From: Natronogracilivirga saccharolytica
GTDB lineage: Bacteria; Bacteroidota; Rhodothermia; Balneolales; Natronogracilivirgulaceae
Assembly: GCF_017921895.1 (NCBI RefSeq)
Contig: NZ_JAFIDN010000009.1
Span: forward strand, 119,410-183,409
DNA: 64,000 bases
Direction of reading: 5' to 3'
Shown: positions 35,895 to 45,542 of the stretch, one piece after another
Position numbering within the stretch: position 1 is the first letter of the stretch
Layout of the letters: every line of letters starts with the position of its first letter
Notes under the pieces: model-generated
Databases searched by the model: none
What the model saw: only the letters and a program-made list of their open reading frames with translations
Told to the model about the DNA's origin: nothing
Program-made: the position numbers and the translations under genes

Positions 35895-38005
35895 ATGATT
35901 CCCGCAGTTATGATACCGCTCTTCCTGCTTTTTTTTCTGGTGACAGCATTTGCCCTGGCACCATCTTCATCGGCCCAGCAGACCCGGTGGCTGAACGCAG
36001 GTTCCCTGCAGAACTGGTACTCCGAAATTGGAAATGAGAGGGAGCACGGACTGGTAACCTCTCAGCAGTACGGATTGCGATGGCCGGCCATTCTTGAATA
36101 CCAGGACGCCCAGGCCGGCAAGGCTTTCTGGATCGGGCTGCAAGGTTTTGATGATGGTGAGAATGAACCATTTGATTACAAGGTCATTCACATCGGTCCC
36201 AGAGTTCAGGGTGCGGACCATTTTTTCCCGCGGGAGTTTGCCCTCCATTCACGGTACAGAGTTCCCGAAGTGATGGTGGAGGGCCGGCGGTCGGTGTATG
36301 ACAATACTGGTTCGCAGCCCGATGTGGTTGATCCCGAACTGCCGTCGGACCGGATGATCCGAATACCGTGGAAACGTCTCTGGGACTGACGTTTACCCGT
36401 GAAATCCACCAGTTCAGTCAGCAGTTCCACGATAACTACCACATTTTCGAGTACACTATATCCAATGAAACGGGCATGTATCGTGACGTTCCGGAGCAGA
36501 CACTCGACAGCGTCTATTTTTATTTCCAGTTCCGCTATGCGCCGGTCAGAAAATCACGCTACATGGTGGCCAATCATACCGGATGGGGGCGCAACACTAT
36601 GAATGACCGGTGGGGTGACGGCCTGCAGGGACAATCAATCGGGGAGCCTTTTTCCGATGACGGACCACCCATGCGCGCCTCCTATGACTGGCACGGATAT
36701 GAACCGGCGCGCAGCATCGACTACAACAATATCGGAGCGCCTCAAATTGACCCTGCGGACCAGTTCATGAGTCTTTCGGATACACTCGGACACCTGCTTG
36801 CTCACCACTTCGCCGGCCATGTCACGCTGCATGCGGACTCCTCACCGGACGATCCGTCCGACGACCTGCAGCAGCCGCGCACCAGGGGGCACATCAACTC
36901 GGACAGTGATCTCAAATCCGGAAATGATCCGTTTAACCGCGTGAGAACGGAGCGCGAGTACGAGCTGATGACCCGGGGCATCATGCCGCGCCATGCCTAT
37001 CAGGTGCACGAGGTGGCAGAATTTATGGATTTTGCCGATCAGATCAGCGATCCCCGGTTGGGTACTTCAGGCGGGATGTCAGCCATGAAGGCATATGGCC
37101 CCTACACTCTGGATCCGGGAGATACGATCCGCATTGTCTGGGCGGAAGGGGTGGCCGGACTGAGCCGCGAAATAGCCGAAAAAACGGGTGAGCGGTTCAA
37201 GGCATATTACGAGGGCCGCACGGATGACGCACAGGGTCCGCTCGCGGACGGAACGACCGGAGAAATGACCACCCGCGCCAAGAATGAGTGGGTGATGACC
37301 GGGCGCGACTCGTTGCTGCAGACCTTCGAGCGTGCTATTGCCAATTACCGGAGCGGCTACAACATACCCCGTCCACCCCCGCCTCCATCCCGTTTTGAGC
37401 TTGCTGCATTCGATGATGCCATTGAGCTGAGCTGGGATTTCTCCGGCGATGAAAACGATGTCAGCGGCTTCGAAATTTATCGCGGCGCAGGCAGTTTTGA
37501 GGCACACCACAAGCGCATTGCCGAACTGGAGCCGTCAGCCCGCAGCTTTATTGATGACAGCTTGCAGAATGGCACGGACTACTACTATTACATTGCTTCG
37601 GTCGGACATGATGAGGAGCGTGTGAACATCGGGAAAACCCGGACTGGCATTCTTCGGAGCAGCCGGTATTATACTCAGACATGGGATCCCGTTTCTCCCC
37701 TTACCGACACCGGCATCCGGGGGGATGATGGCACTTCGCCCCGGACATTTGAACTGGTTCAGAACTATCCCAATCCGTTCAATCCGGCAACGAAGATCGG
37801 TTTCACTCTTCCGGAGGCTGCGGATGTGCGTTTGGAGGTTTTTGATGTGACCGGAAGACAGGTGGCTTTGCTGCTGAATGAACATAAACCGGCCGGCCGC
37901 CATGATGTCACCTTTGACGCCGGTGATTTGTCAAGCGGTGTGTATCTGTACCGCATTCAGGCCGGAGGTCATATCGAAACCCGCAAAATGCTTTTCATAA
38001 AATAG
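35895..38005 (+). pseudogene. Secreted protein with C-terminal sorting domain, split by a frameshift
   Basis: Two frames together read as one protein of about 700 residues. The first (from ATG 35895) starts with a signal peptide ending SSSAQQ and stops at 36389; the second continues from the GTG at 36368 (VETSLGLTFTREIHQFSQQF). The shift lies near 36360, where one added base would join DRMIR to NTVETSLGL. The C-terminal part has a fibronectin-III-like region (about 37390-37640) and the sorting domain NYPNPFNPATKIGFTLP ... GVYLYRI. This domain type is used for secretion or surface attachment in Bacteroidota and relatives. Function unknown; it could be a true mutation or a sequencing error. Confidence 0.75.
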
Positions 38006-38030
38006 TGACAGCTGAGCTGCCGGCTGCAAC

Positions 38031-39359
38031 TCAGCTCCGGTTGACAAAATGGGTCTTTCCGGGCACGCCGTCTTTGACGGCTCCCTTGACGACGGCCTGC
38101 CTGCCGTAGGTGTTGTTGATGGTGTCGATGGAGCGGTACAGCCGGCCGAGGCGGTCGTCTTCCCGGAAGAAGATTTCGAGCTGGTCGCCCGGCACCATAT
38201 CGATGGTGTGCAGGCCGACACCCCGGAACGTATGTCCTTCGCGCCGGGCCTGCCTGAGCAGTTCCACGGCCACCGGAATGCAGGCATCCATCACGTATTC
38301 ATCGATATGGGTGTATCCGGGTGTGGAGAAGGCAAAAGAGGTGCCCTGCCATTCGGCGTTCTGAAACCGCAAGTAGCAGCCGAAACGCCGGGCTTTTCGC
38401 CGGTATCCGCGCATCCGGTAACATACCTGCTGAATCGCCTTGACCAGCTCGGCACGCACCTGGCCGATGTCGGCGGTCCAGTCGGAGAAGGTGTGCATGA
38501 AGCTCACCTCGTCGGGCACATGACGGTTATTGTCGAGGACTTTGGCGCGATCCCGGCCGGTCACCATTTCGTAGAACAGACGTCCCTGCATGGCGCCGAA
38601 AATCTGTTCGAAGATGGCCGGACCGCGCCGCCGCGCGTCGGCGATCGTAAGGATGCTGTGGCGCTGCAGCCGCCGGTATCGCCGGCGTCCGATGCCCCAG
38701 ACCTCATCCAGAGGCAGTTCATCCAGCTCCGAACGGGCTTCCTCCTCGTTCATAAGCAGAAGAAGCCCGTTGGGTTTGCGGAGTCCGGACGCCAGCTTGG
38801 CGTACGTCTTGCTCCGCGCCATGCCTACCGAACAGACCAGTCCGAGCTCGTTGTAGATCGCCCGTTTAAGCCGCCCGGCAAAATCCAGAATGGCCCGGCG
38901 CGGCTGACGCTGAAGAAACGTCACATCCAGAAAGTATTCGTCCATCGAGTATTTTTCCACATCGGGCGCGAAATCTTCCAGGATCGCCTGAAGCTGACGG
39001 CTGATGCCCTTGTACTTGTCATAGTCGATCTGCAGGAAGACCAGATAGGGGCAGATCTGATGCGCCTCGAAAGCGCTCATCGCCGTTTTGATGCCGAGCT
39101 GCCGCGCTTCGTAGCTCGCGGTGGCCACGATTCCGCGCGGGGTGCCGTCCGGCTTGCGCCATCCGCCCATCGCCACCGGGAGCCCGTACAAATTCCAGGC
39201 CCGCTGCTCGACCTGCGCGTAAAAGCAGTTCATATCGATGTGCAGGTACAGCCGTGGTTTCAGGCTTACATGCTGATGCTCGCGGGCAACGCTGCTGTAC
39301 AGCGTAATACGGTGCACATCCTGCTCCAGGTCGTACGATGTGATGCGGTCGGGATTCAT
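38031..39359 (-). CDS. dinB: Y-family DNA polymerase (DNA polymerase IV-like)
   Basis: 442 residues, translesion polymerase. Catalytic motifs YLHIDMNCFYAQVEQ and EKYSMDEYFLDVT supply the acidic metal ligands; the thumb helix-hairpin-helix is DEVWGIGRRRYRRLQRHSI. The palm has an unusual N-terminal stretch of about 35 residues before the first motif. The gene ends 26 bases from the convergent sorting-domain gene; its start faces an A-tract array at 39457. Confidence 0.88.
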   Translation of the reverse strand: MNPDRITSYDLEQDVHRITLYSSVAREHQHVSLKPRLYLHIDMNCFYAQVEQRAWNLYGLPVAMGGWRKPDGTPRGIVATASYEARQLGIKTAMSAFEAHQICPYLVFLQIDYDKYKGISRQLQAILEDFAPDVEKYSMDEYFLDVTFLQRQPRRAILDFAGRLKRAIYNELGLVCSVGMARSKTYAKLASGLRKPNGLLLLMNEEEARSELDELPLDEVWGIGRRRYRRLQRHSILTIADARRRGPAIFEQIFGAMQGRLFYEMVTGRDRAKVLDNNRHVPDEVSFMHTFSDWTADIGQVRAELVKAIQQVCYRMRGYRRKARRFGCYLRFQNAEWQGTSFAFSTPGYTHIDEYVMDACIPVAVELLRQARREGHTFRGVGLHTIDMVPGDQLEIFFREDDRLGRLYRSIDTINNTYGRQAVVKGAVKDGVPGKTHFVNRS

Positions 39360-39456
39360 AAATACGCCATTTTTTGTCCGTTTTCTGATTTCTCCGTTTG
39401 ACGGGAATGATCATATGTGTAATTTATGTGTAATCATGTTTCCGGACAACCCGGCA

Positions 39457-39511
39457 GCACAAAAAAGCGACAAAAAAGCGACAAAAAACCGACAGAAAAC
39501 CGACAGAAAAC
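39457..39511. repeat. Five 11-bp repeats with phased A-tracts
   Basis: Units of about 11 bases alternating GCGACAAAAAA and CCGACAGAAAA. Runs of A recur about once per helical turn, a pattern that bends DNA. They lie between the divergent dinB and the small gene at 39522. Confidence 0.75.
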
Positions 39512-39521
39512 CCCGTCCGAA

Positions 39522-39806
39522 ATGGATAAATATCCGGCCATCAACGTGCTAAGCATTTTTGCGGGATTCCGTTCGCCGAAGGTGAAATTCGGCATCACCC
39601 CGCTGCGTTTTCAGCTGCCGGACGGGCAGAGTCACCGCATTGCCCAGATACGCCAGTCGCATACCGAGCGGGTCGGACAGGCCATGCACTATCACTTTGT
39701 TGTCCGCTCTGCCGAACAGCGCTACTTTCACATCGTCTTTGACGCAGGCAAGCTTACCTGGCACCTGGTTCAGGAGTTCGACGCCGAGCTCCTTTTCAAT
39801 GAATGA
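39522..39806 (+). CDS. Conserved hypothetical protein, 94 residues
   Basis: Starts MDKYPAINVLSIFAG at 39522; a longer frame to 39426 would translate the tandem repeat and is less likely. Mixed alpha/beta composition, one stretch of strands (KVKFGITPLRFQLPDG, MHYHFVVRSAEQRYFHIVF) and no membrane segment or known motif. Not recognised. It is divergent from dinB and its coding character is good. Confidence 0.6.
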   Translation: MDKYPAINVLSIFAGFRSPKVKFGITPLRFQLPDGQSHRIAQIRQSHTERVGQAMHYHFVVRSAEQRYFHIVFDAGKLTWHLVQEFDAELLFNE

Positions 39807-39916
39807 CGCATCCGGCAACCAGGCAAGCAGTGCCTTTTCCGCATGCCGTATCCATGCCCGCATCATGGCACATTCGTAAGCCCGGCAGGCGGCTGTCCCA
39901 TGAGATCGCGGGATTT

Positions 39917-41566
39917 TCAATGGGACCGGCTGACGGTCTCGCCGCCCGCCATCGGGAATTCCAGCTCTCCGGCCGCGCTGTTCAATAACTGCGCAAAGTA
40001 ATACCTTGCAACCCGTTCATCACCATTCATCCTGGCTGCTATGGATGCACCCATGAGCGTATTCAGCCTTCCGGGCCAGAGCTTGTCCGATGCCTCATAA
40101 GCTGCAAGGGCTTCATCCGGCCGATCCAGATCCATATATAAATTGCCAAGGGCTTCATAGGTGGGCTGAAGGGCACCCGGTGTTACCGGATGTTTTTCCA
40201 CTGATCCTTCGAGCTCGGTTGCTTTTTGGGTGAGTTCAACGGCTTTTGTTTTATCCCCTTCCTCAAATGCGATACGCCCGGCCAGTACGTGGCGGTCGGC
40301 GTCAATGTAGGCCACCATATTATCATCTCCCCGCTCTTCAGCAATATCGCGAAGCTCCGACATGCGTTGCTTTGCACTTTTTGCTTCATCAAGGTTTCCG
40401 GTGTGAACTGCACCGAGTCCCCGCGCATACCAGGTCAGGGCTTCAGCCCAAGGGGATTCATCCCACGGAAGATACCCGGGTGTGCGCGGTTCAAGAGACC
40501 GGGCGCGGTCCCAGTCATGCTGTTCAACGGCGAGCCGGGCCGGAGTGGCCGCAAAATGATAAGCACTCACAAAGGTCTGCTGGTGCCTCTCTTTGTTCAG
40601 CGCTTCTTCAAATACCGCTTCGGCCTTTTCATCTTCACCACGCTGCAGATAGGCGTACACCTTATAATCGATTGCATGGATGTAGTGATGAGATTCGGCA
40701 CCATTGACCGGAAAGTCGAGTGCCGCATCAGCCGAAAGCCTGTTCCATATAATGACCTCGGGCCAGTCGCCCAGACGGACATAAATATGTGACGGCATGT
40801 GCAGCGCATGAGGGGTATTCGGTGCTATCGCGGCATACGCTTCCACCATGTCCAGGGCATTTTCAGCGCGTCCGTCAACATCGGTTGCATGAATACTGTA
40901 ATGAATGGCACCCGGATGTTCGGGTACTTCCTCAAAAATGGAACGGAGAACATCCTCGGCTTCATCGTATAGCGGATCACGATCATTAATGAATTGTGCT
41001 TTTGTCAGCAATGTCAGTCCATACAAAGCCGCAATATCATGATCTTCAGAAAAAGCTTGATATGCTGTTTTCACGCCATCGCTCCATCGGTCAATCCGTG
41101 TTCGGAAATCAGCGGATTCCGGCTCACGGAAAAACGCCTTCGTCGACGCTATCAGAGCGTTTTCCCGCTCGGTTTCAGCCAGATCATCAGCCTTTTGAAT
41201 TTTTTTCCAGCCATACTGCAAATCATCGTTGCCGGGCCGGGTTCCCCAAAGCGGCTGGAACAACGTAGTGGCTATGCCCCAATAGGCCATGGCGCAGTCC
41301 GGATCTGCTTCAGCAACTTTCTTAAAGTTTTCCCGCGCTGATACGTACATCATATGGTGAAGCATGCCCAAAGCATGGTTGAAATCAGCCCGGACGTCTT
41401 CGTTACAGGCAACTCCGAAGTCAATCATTCCGATTTCCGTTTCATCAGGAATGGGATGGTCATCGTGCATGTGTTCATGCTGGGCCGTCAGGTCAGGGGC
41501 TGCAATCAACATGAACAGCAGCACGGTTGCGATGCTGCAAACGGTTCTTTTGTTCTTTATGTACAT
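39917..41566 (-). CDS. Secreted tetratricopeptide-repeat protein
   Basis: 549 residues with a signal peptide (VCSIATVLLFMLIAAPDLTAQ) and several TPR units across about 55-540. Histidine-rich N-terminus after the signal (HEHMHDDH), and a conserved segment MAYWGIATTLFQPLWGTRPG and HALHMPSHIYVRLGDWPE seen in periplasmic TPR proteins of this family. The role is not known; a scaffold in the periplasm is likely. Stands alone. Confidence 0.82.
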   Translation of the reverse strand: MYIKNKRTVCSIATVLLFMLIAAPDLTAQHEHMHDDHPIPDETEIGMIDFGVACNEDVRADFNHALGMLHHMMYVSARENFKKVAEADPDCAMAYWGIATTLFQPLWGTRPGNDDLQYGWKKIQKADDLAETERENALIASTKAFFREPESADFRTRIDRWSDGVKTAYQAFSEDHDIAALYGLTLLTKAQFINDRDPLYDEAEDVLRSIFEEVPEHPGAIHYSIHATDVDGRAENALDMVEAYAAIAPNTPHALHMPSHIYVRLGDWPEVIIWNRLSADAALDFPVNGAESHHYIHAIDYKVYAYLQRGEDEKAEAVFEEALNKERHQQTFVSAYHFAATPARLAVEQHDWDRARSLEPRTPGYLPWDESPWAEALTWYARGLGAVHTGNLDEAKSAKQRMSELRDIAEERGDDNMVAYIDADRHVLAGRIAFEEGDKTKAVELTQKATELEGSVEKHPVTPGALQPTYEALGNLYMDLDRPDEALAAYEASDKLWPGRLNTLMGASIAARMNGDERVARYYFAQLLNSAAGELEFPMAGGETVSRSH

Positions 41567-41745
41567 TGCCTTCCTCCATTGGTTGTGTGTGTATGTGCAC
41601 TTAATAAAATAAACTTACGCCTAAGTATAATAAAAACAATAAAATTAAAGACATGCAACCGGGTCTTGCTCCGCTCTGTGGGCTTTTTCCCCGCTCTTTA
41701 TTATACTGTCGGGTTCAACAGCACCTGTAACCTGAACCTTACCCG

Positions 41746-43182
41746 ATGCAAACCTCCCAGCTCATCATAGCCGGCCTCTACTTCGCGGTGATCTTCGGCG
41801 TGGGCATGTACGCCACCCGCTACGTCAAAAATGCCACCGACTTTTTGCTGGCCGGACGGCGGCTCGGCCTGGTGCTGGCCACCGCAGCCCTGGCGGCAAC
41901 CCACTTCGGCGGCGGCTTTGTCGTCGGCACCGGCGAATGGGGCTACATGTACGGCCTGACCGGCATGGCCTATGCCGTAAGCGTCGGGCTGGCGTTGCTG
42001 CTGCTGGCTGTTGTCGCCGCCCGGCGGATGCGCAGGCTCGGACTGGTAACCGTGCCCGACTACCTCGAACACCGCTATCACAGTCCGGTCGCCCGGTTTC
42101 TCGGAGCCCTGCTCTCGCTCATCGCCATCATCGGGATCCTCGGGGCGCAGGTGTGGGCCTCGCAGGGAGCACTGAGCATTCTGGGCATCGATCCCGTCGT
42201 CGCCGCAACCATTGCCACTTTGCTGTTCATCATATACACCGCCGCATCAGGACTCTGGGGCGTCACCCTGACCGATGCCGTGCAGCTGGCCATTATCTTC
42301 ATCGGCATTCCGCTGGCCGCGGCCCTGGGCCTGCAGTCAGCCGGCGGATTTGACGGAATCCGGGAAGGCCTGGCCGCCGCCGAACCGGATGTTTCCGTCG
42401 ACGGCTATTTTCATCCGGCCGGAGCAGGGGGGATGTGGATCGTGGCCGCACTGCTGCCCGCCATTTTGTACACGCTGATCGGACAGGATTTCTACCAGCG
42501 CCTGTTTGCGGCGCGGGATGAAAAAATCGCCGTGCGCGCGGCGGCCCTGGCGGGATGCATCCTCATCCTCTACGCCGTTTTTCCGACCGTGGCCGGCATG
42601 GCGGCGCGCGGGGTTTTCGGAGAGGGGATTGATCCGGCCCAGGCCATTCCGCTGCTGGTGGCCGAAGTACTCCCGGCGTGGATCGGAGCCATCGTGGTGG
42701 CCGCCATCATCGGTGCAATCATGTCGACCGCCGATTCGCTGCTGGTGGCCGGTACATCCCACCTGACTCATGACATGTATGCCCGCATCGGGCCGGCGGA
42801 CCGGACCGGCGATACCCGCCGGATGCTGCTCATATCCCGCATAGGAACGGTTGTCATCGGCCTGCTGGCCCTGTTTCTTGCCCTTTATATCCAGCGGATC
42901 ATCGATCTGCTGCTACTCTCCTACACCATGTACGCAGCCGGGGTGTTTGTGCCTGTGGTGATGGGACTTTACTGGCCGCGGGGCACGGCTGCCGGAGCCG
43001 TATCCGCCATCATCGGCGGATCGCTGACCGGACTCGCTGCAGCGCAGGGGTGGCTGGCGCTGCCGTATCTTTCAGAGTGGCCGCCGATTGTTCTGGGAGC
43101 GCTGGTGTCGCTGATCGTTTATGTTGCGGTATCGCTGATGACCGAAGCTCCTGATAGGCGGGATCCGGCTGAACAAGGTTGA
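41746..43182 (+). CDS. Sodium:solute symporter (SSS family)
   Basis: 478 residues with about 13 membrane helices. Family motifs: DFLLAGRRLGLVLATAALAATHFGGG near the N-terminus (ligand and Na+ region), GQDFYQRLFAARDEK and MSTADSLLVAGTSHLTHD. The solute cannot be told from sequence. The last codons run into a 10-bp repeat array that continues downstream. Confidence 0.92.
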   Translation: MQTSQLIIAGLYFAVIFGVGMYATRYVKNATDFLLAGRRLGLVLATAALAATHFGGGFVVGTGEWGYMYGLTGMAYAVSVGLALLLLAVVAARRMRRLGLVTVPDYLEHRYHSPVARFLGALLSLIAIIGILGAQVWASQGALSILGIDPVVAATIATLLFIIYTAASGLWGVTLTDAVQLAIIFIGIPLAAALGLQSAGGFDGIREGLAAAEPDVSVDGYFHPAGAGGMWIVAALLPAILYTLIGQDFYQRLFAARDEKIAVRAAALAGCILILYAVFPTVAGMAARGVFGEGIDPAQAIPLLVAEVLPAWIGAIVVAAIIGAIMSTADSLLVAGTSHLTHDMYARIGPADRTGDTRRMLLISRIGTVVIGLLALFLALYIQRIIDLLLLSYTMYAAGVFVPVVMGLYWPRGTAAGAVSAIIGGSLTGLAAAQGWLALPYLSEWPPIVLGALVSLIVYVAVSLMTEAPDRRDPAEQG

Positions 43183-43330
43183 ACCCGCCTGAACCCCGCT
43201 GAACTCGTCTGAACTGCCTTGAACCCGGCTGTTTGCGGGCTGAACCCCGCTGAATACCGCTGATTCCGGCTAAACTCGTCTGAATCCAGCTTAATTCGGG
43301 CTGAATACCGCTGATTCCGACTAAGCCGCA
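43169..43330. repeat. Degenerate array of about 16 decamers (CTGAAnnCnG)
   Basis: From the end of the symporter gene the sequence runs in near 10-base steps: CTGAACAAGG, TTGAACCCGC, CTGAACCCCG, CTGAACTCGT and so on, with variants such as CTGATTCCGG and CTAAACTCGT. Two longer blocks repeat (CTGAATACCGCTGATTCCG twice). The symporter stop TGA at 43180 is part of the array. Confidence 0.85.
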
Positions 43331-43480
43331 CCCGGTTGCCGGGAAGCAGGGCAAAGATTTACCGATAGGAAAATTCGGGATGGATCAATAAGTTGATGAT
43401 GTATGTGCATGTATCTGCCTGTGTGCGTTTTTGTCCTGCCGCAGGGCAGCATCCCGGGCAAAACCCCATGAATCAGAAAT

Positions 43481-44083
43481 ATGAATCAGCAACCGAACTT
43501 TTTGTCCGAATTCCGGTTCCGGCTGCCAGACTGGGTGGCGGGTTTCCTGCCGCCGCCCGGCCATGTCTTCCGAAACGATGAGGAAAAAATGCGTCTGGCC
43601 ATCGATCTGGCCCGGGAGAATGTCCGGCGCGATACGGGCGGACCCTTTGGCGCCGCAGTTTTCGACCGTGACAGCGGACGGCTGATTGCTCCCGGCGTGA
43701 ATATTGTAGTGCCCGCCTGCTGGTCCGGCGGACACGCCGAGATGGTTGCCTTTGCACTGGCCCAGCAGGCGTTCCGGACACATGACCTTGGCGGACACGG
43801 AATGCCGTTTTGTGAGCTTTTTTCCAGCACCGAGCCCTGCGCGATGTGCCTGGGAGCTGCTCCGTGGTCGGGAATCCGGCGCCTGGTATGTGCTGCCGCC
43901 GATGAAGATGCCCGCCGCGTGGGTTTTGATGAGGGTCCCAAGCCGGACGACTGGGTGGCGGGTCTGGAGCAGCGCGGCATTGCTGTCCGGTCCGGTGTTC
44001 TGAAAAACGAGGCCGTTGCCGTGCTCAGGGACTATGCTGATCAGGGCAAACCCATTTACAATGCCCGTCAGGACGGGTCCTGA
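43481..44083 (+). CDS. Nucleoside/nucleobase deaminase (CMP/dCMP-deaminase fold)
   Basis: 200 residues. Zinc site HAE in SGGHAEMVAF and PCAMC in STEPCAMCLGA, typical of guanine/cytosine deaminases and TadA-like enzymes. N-terminal stretch LPDWVAGFLPPPGH and the C-terminal RVGFDEGPKPDDWV are close to guanine deaminases of the GuaD type. Whether it acts on guanine, cytosine or another base is not decided by the sequence. Confidence 0.85.
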   Translation: MNQQPNFLSEFRFRLPDWVAGFLPPPGHVFRNDEEKMRLAIDLARENVRRDTGGPFGAAVFDRDSGRLIAPGVNIVVPACWSGGHAEMVAFALAQQAFRTHDLGGHGMPFCELFSSTEPCAMCLGAAPWSGIRRLVCAAADEDARRVGFDEGPKPDDWVAGLEQRGIAVRSGVLKNEAVAVLRDYADQGKPIYNARQDGS

Positions 44084-44351
44084 AACATGACATCCGCTCA
44101 GCGGGAACGTGACCTACTATCCGCGCCTGATGAAATAATCTTAAATGCCGGGGCTGTAACGCTCTTTTAACCAAAAAAAAACGAACCCACTGCCCGCGGA
44201 AATGATTCGGGCCCATATCCGGTTACAGAAGTACAATGGTGATGACCCATATTCTGTCATCAGGAGTGGCAGCGCCTGAACATCCGGGTGCCGGCCGCCA
44301 TCGAACCATCATAATTTACCAGAAAACCCTTCACCAAAACTATTATCCATT

Positions 44352-45338
44352 ATGATCTACCGCAGACTTGGAAAAGCCGGAGTGCAGGTCAGCGCCCTTT
44401 CATTCGGATCCTGGCTCACTTTCGGAAAACTGATTGATGACGCTACCGCTGAAAAACTCATGCATATTGCCTATGATAACGGCATCAATTTTTTCGACAA
44501 TGCCGAGGGATACTATTTCGGCAAGTCCGAGGAGGTGATGGGCGATATTCTCAAAAAGTCCGGATGGGACCGCACCACATACCTGGTTTCCAGCAAGGTG
44601 TTCTGGGGAGGAAAGAAGCCGAATCAGACCGGACTCAGCAAAAAGCACGTGTTTGAAGCTTGTCATGCCGCCCTGCGACGGCTTCAGGTGGATTATCTGG
44701 ACCTGTTCTTTTGCCACCGGCCCGACAAGAACACCCCCATGGAGGAGACCGTATGGGCAATGCACCAGCTGGTGATGCAGGGCAAGGTGCTGTACTGGGG
44801 GACCTCCGAGTGGAGCGCCCAGGAAATCATGGAAGCGCACGCCGTGGCGAAGCAGCACAATCTGGTGGCGCCGGTCATGGAACAGCCGCAGTATAATATG
44901 ATCCATCGTGAGCGGGTGGAGGTCGAGTACAAAAAGCTGTACCGTCCGGATGTGGCCGGAATGGGTACCACCATCTGGTCTCCGCTGGCATCAGGCCTGC
45001 TCACCGGAAAGTACAACAAAGGGATTCCCGAAGAGCAGACCCGGCTCAAGGAGGAGAATCTGGACTGGCTAAAAGAAGCCATTCTCACTTCCGAAAACAT
45101 CGAAAAGGCCAACAAACTGACCGGACTGGCGGATGAGCTGGATATGTCCCTGGCCCGGCTGGCTGTTGCATGGTGTCTGAAGAATCCGGATGTAAGCACG
45201 GTGATCCTCGGGGCGAGCAAGGAGCATCAGCTCGAGGAAAATCTCAAAGCCGTCGAAGACATTGACAAGCTGGACGATGCAGCGATGGATCGCATCGAGG
45301 AGATCCTGCAGAACAAGCCCGAACAGCCGATGTTCTGA
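44352..45338 (+). CDS. Aldo/keto reductase, K+ channel beta-subunit type
   Basis: 328 residues with the AKR barrel. Tetrad: Asp and Tyr in FFDNAEGYYFGKSEE, Lys in VSSKVFWGG, and His in LFFCHRPD. Sequence style (MIYRRLGKAGVQVSALSFGSW, GMGTTIWSPLASGLLTGKY) is that of the voltage-gated potassium channel beta-subunit family. NADPH-dependent carbonyl reduction is expected. The preceding 268 bases (44084-44351) hold no gene. Confidence 0.93.
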   Translation: MIYRRLGKAGVQVSALSFGSWLTFGKLIDDATAEKLMHIAYDNGINFFDNAEGYYFGKSEEVMGDILKKSGWDRTTYLVSSKVFWGGKKPNQTGLSKKHVFEACHAALRRLQVDYLDLFFCHRPDKNTPMEETVWAMHQLVMQGKVLYWGTSEWSAQEIMEAHAVAKQHNLVAPVMEQPQYNMIHRERVEVEYKKLYRPDVAGMGTTIWSPLASGLLTGKYNKGIPEEQTRLKEENLDWLKEAILTSENIEKANKLTGLADELDMSLARLAVAWCLKNPDVSTVILGASKEHQLEENLKAVEDIDKLDDAAMDRIEEILQNKPEQPMF

Positions 45339-45381
45339 TCCGCTGCCTGCGGTCCGGAAAACTGTTTACTGGGTACTGTTC

Positions 45382-45428
45382 ACTGACACACTGACACACT
45401 GACACACTGTCTACTGACACACTGTTCA
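45382..45428. repeat. ACTGACAC octamer repeats
   Basis: Three perfect copies of ACTGACAC from 45382, then an interrupted one (ACTGTCTA) and a further partial copy to about 45428. Lies between the aldo/keto reductase and the next gene; no function is evident. Confidence 0.8.
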
Positions 45429-45542
45429 CTGTCACATCTCTGCAACAAACCGCAATGATGCATCGTAATAGTAACAGGAGGGCGGACTGCGTCCTGCTAT
45501 TGCCGATTTTTTGATGAGCCACTCAACATTTTTCATGCCGGA

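Noticed and set aside
38049..39401. Open frame of 450 codons opposite dinB
   Set aside because: It mirrors the Y-family polymerase, whose catalytic motifs are clear on the other strand; no protein family seen in the mirror.
43169..43330. CRISPR-like array
   Set aside because: The units are 10 bases with no spacers, so it is a degenerate tandem repeat.
43010..43354. Frame of 114 codons with repeats SGIQ and SAGF opposite the decamer array
   Set aside because: The repeats come from the DNA array itself, and the frame begins in the symporter gene; no independent support.
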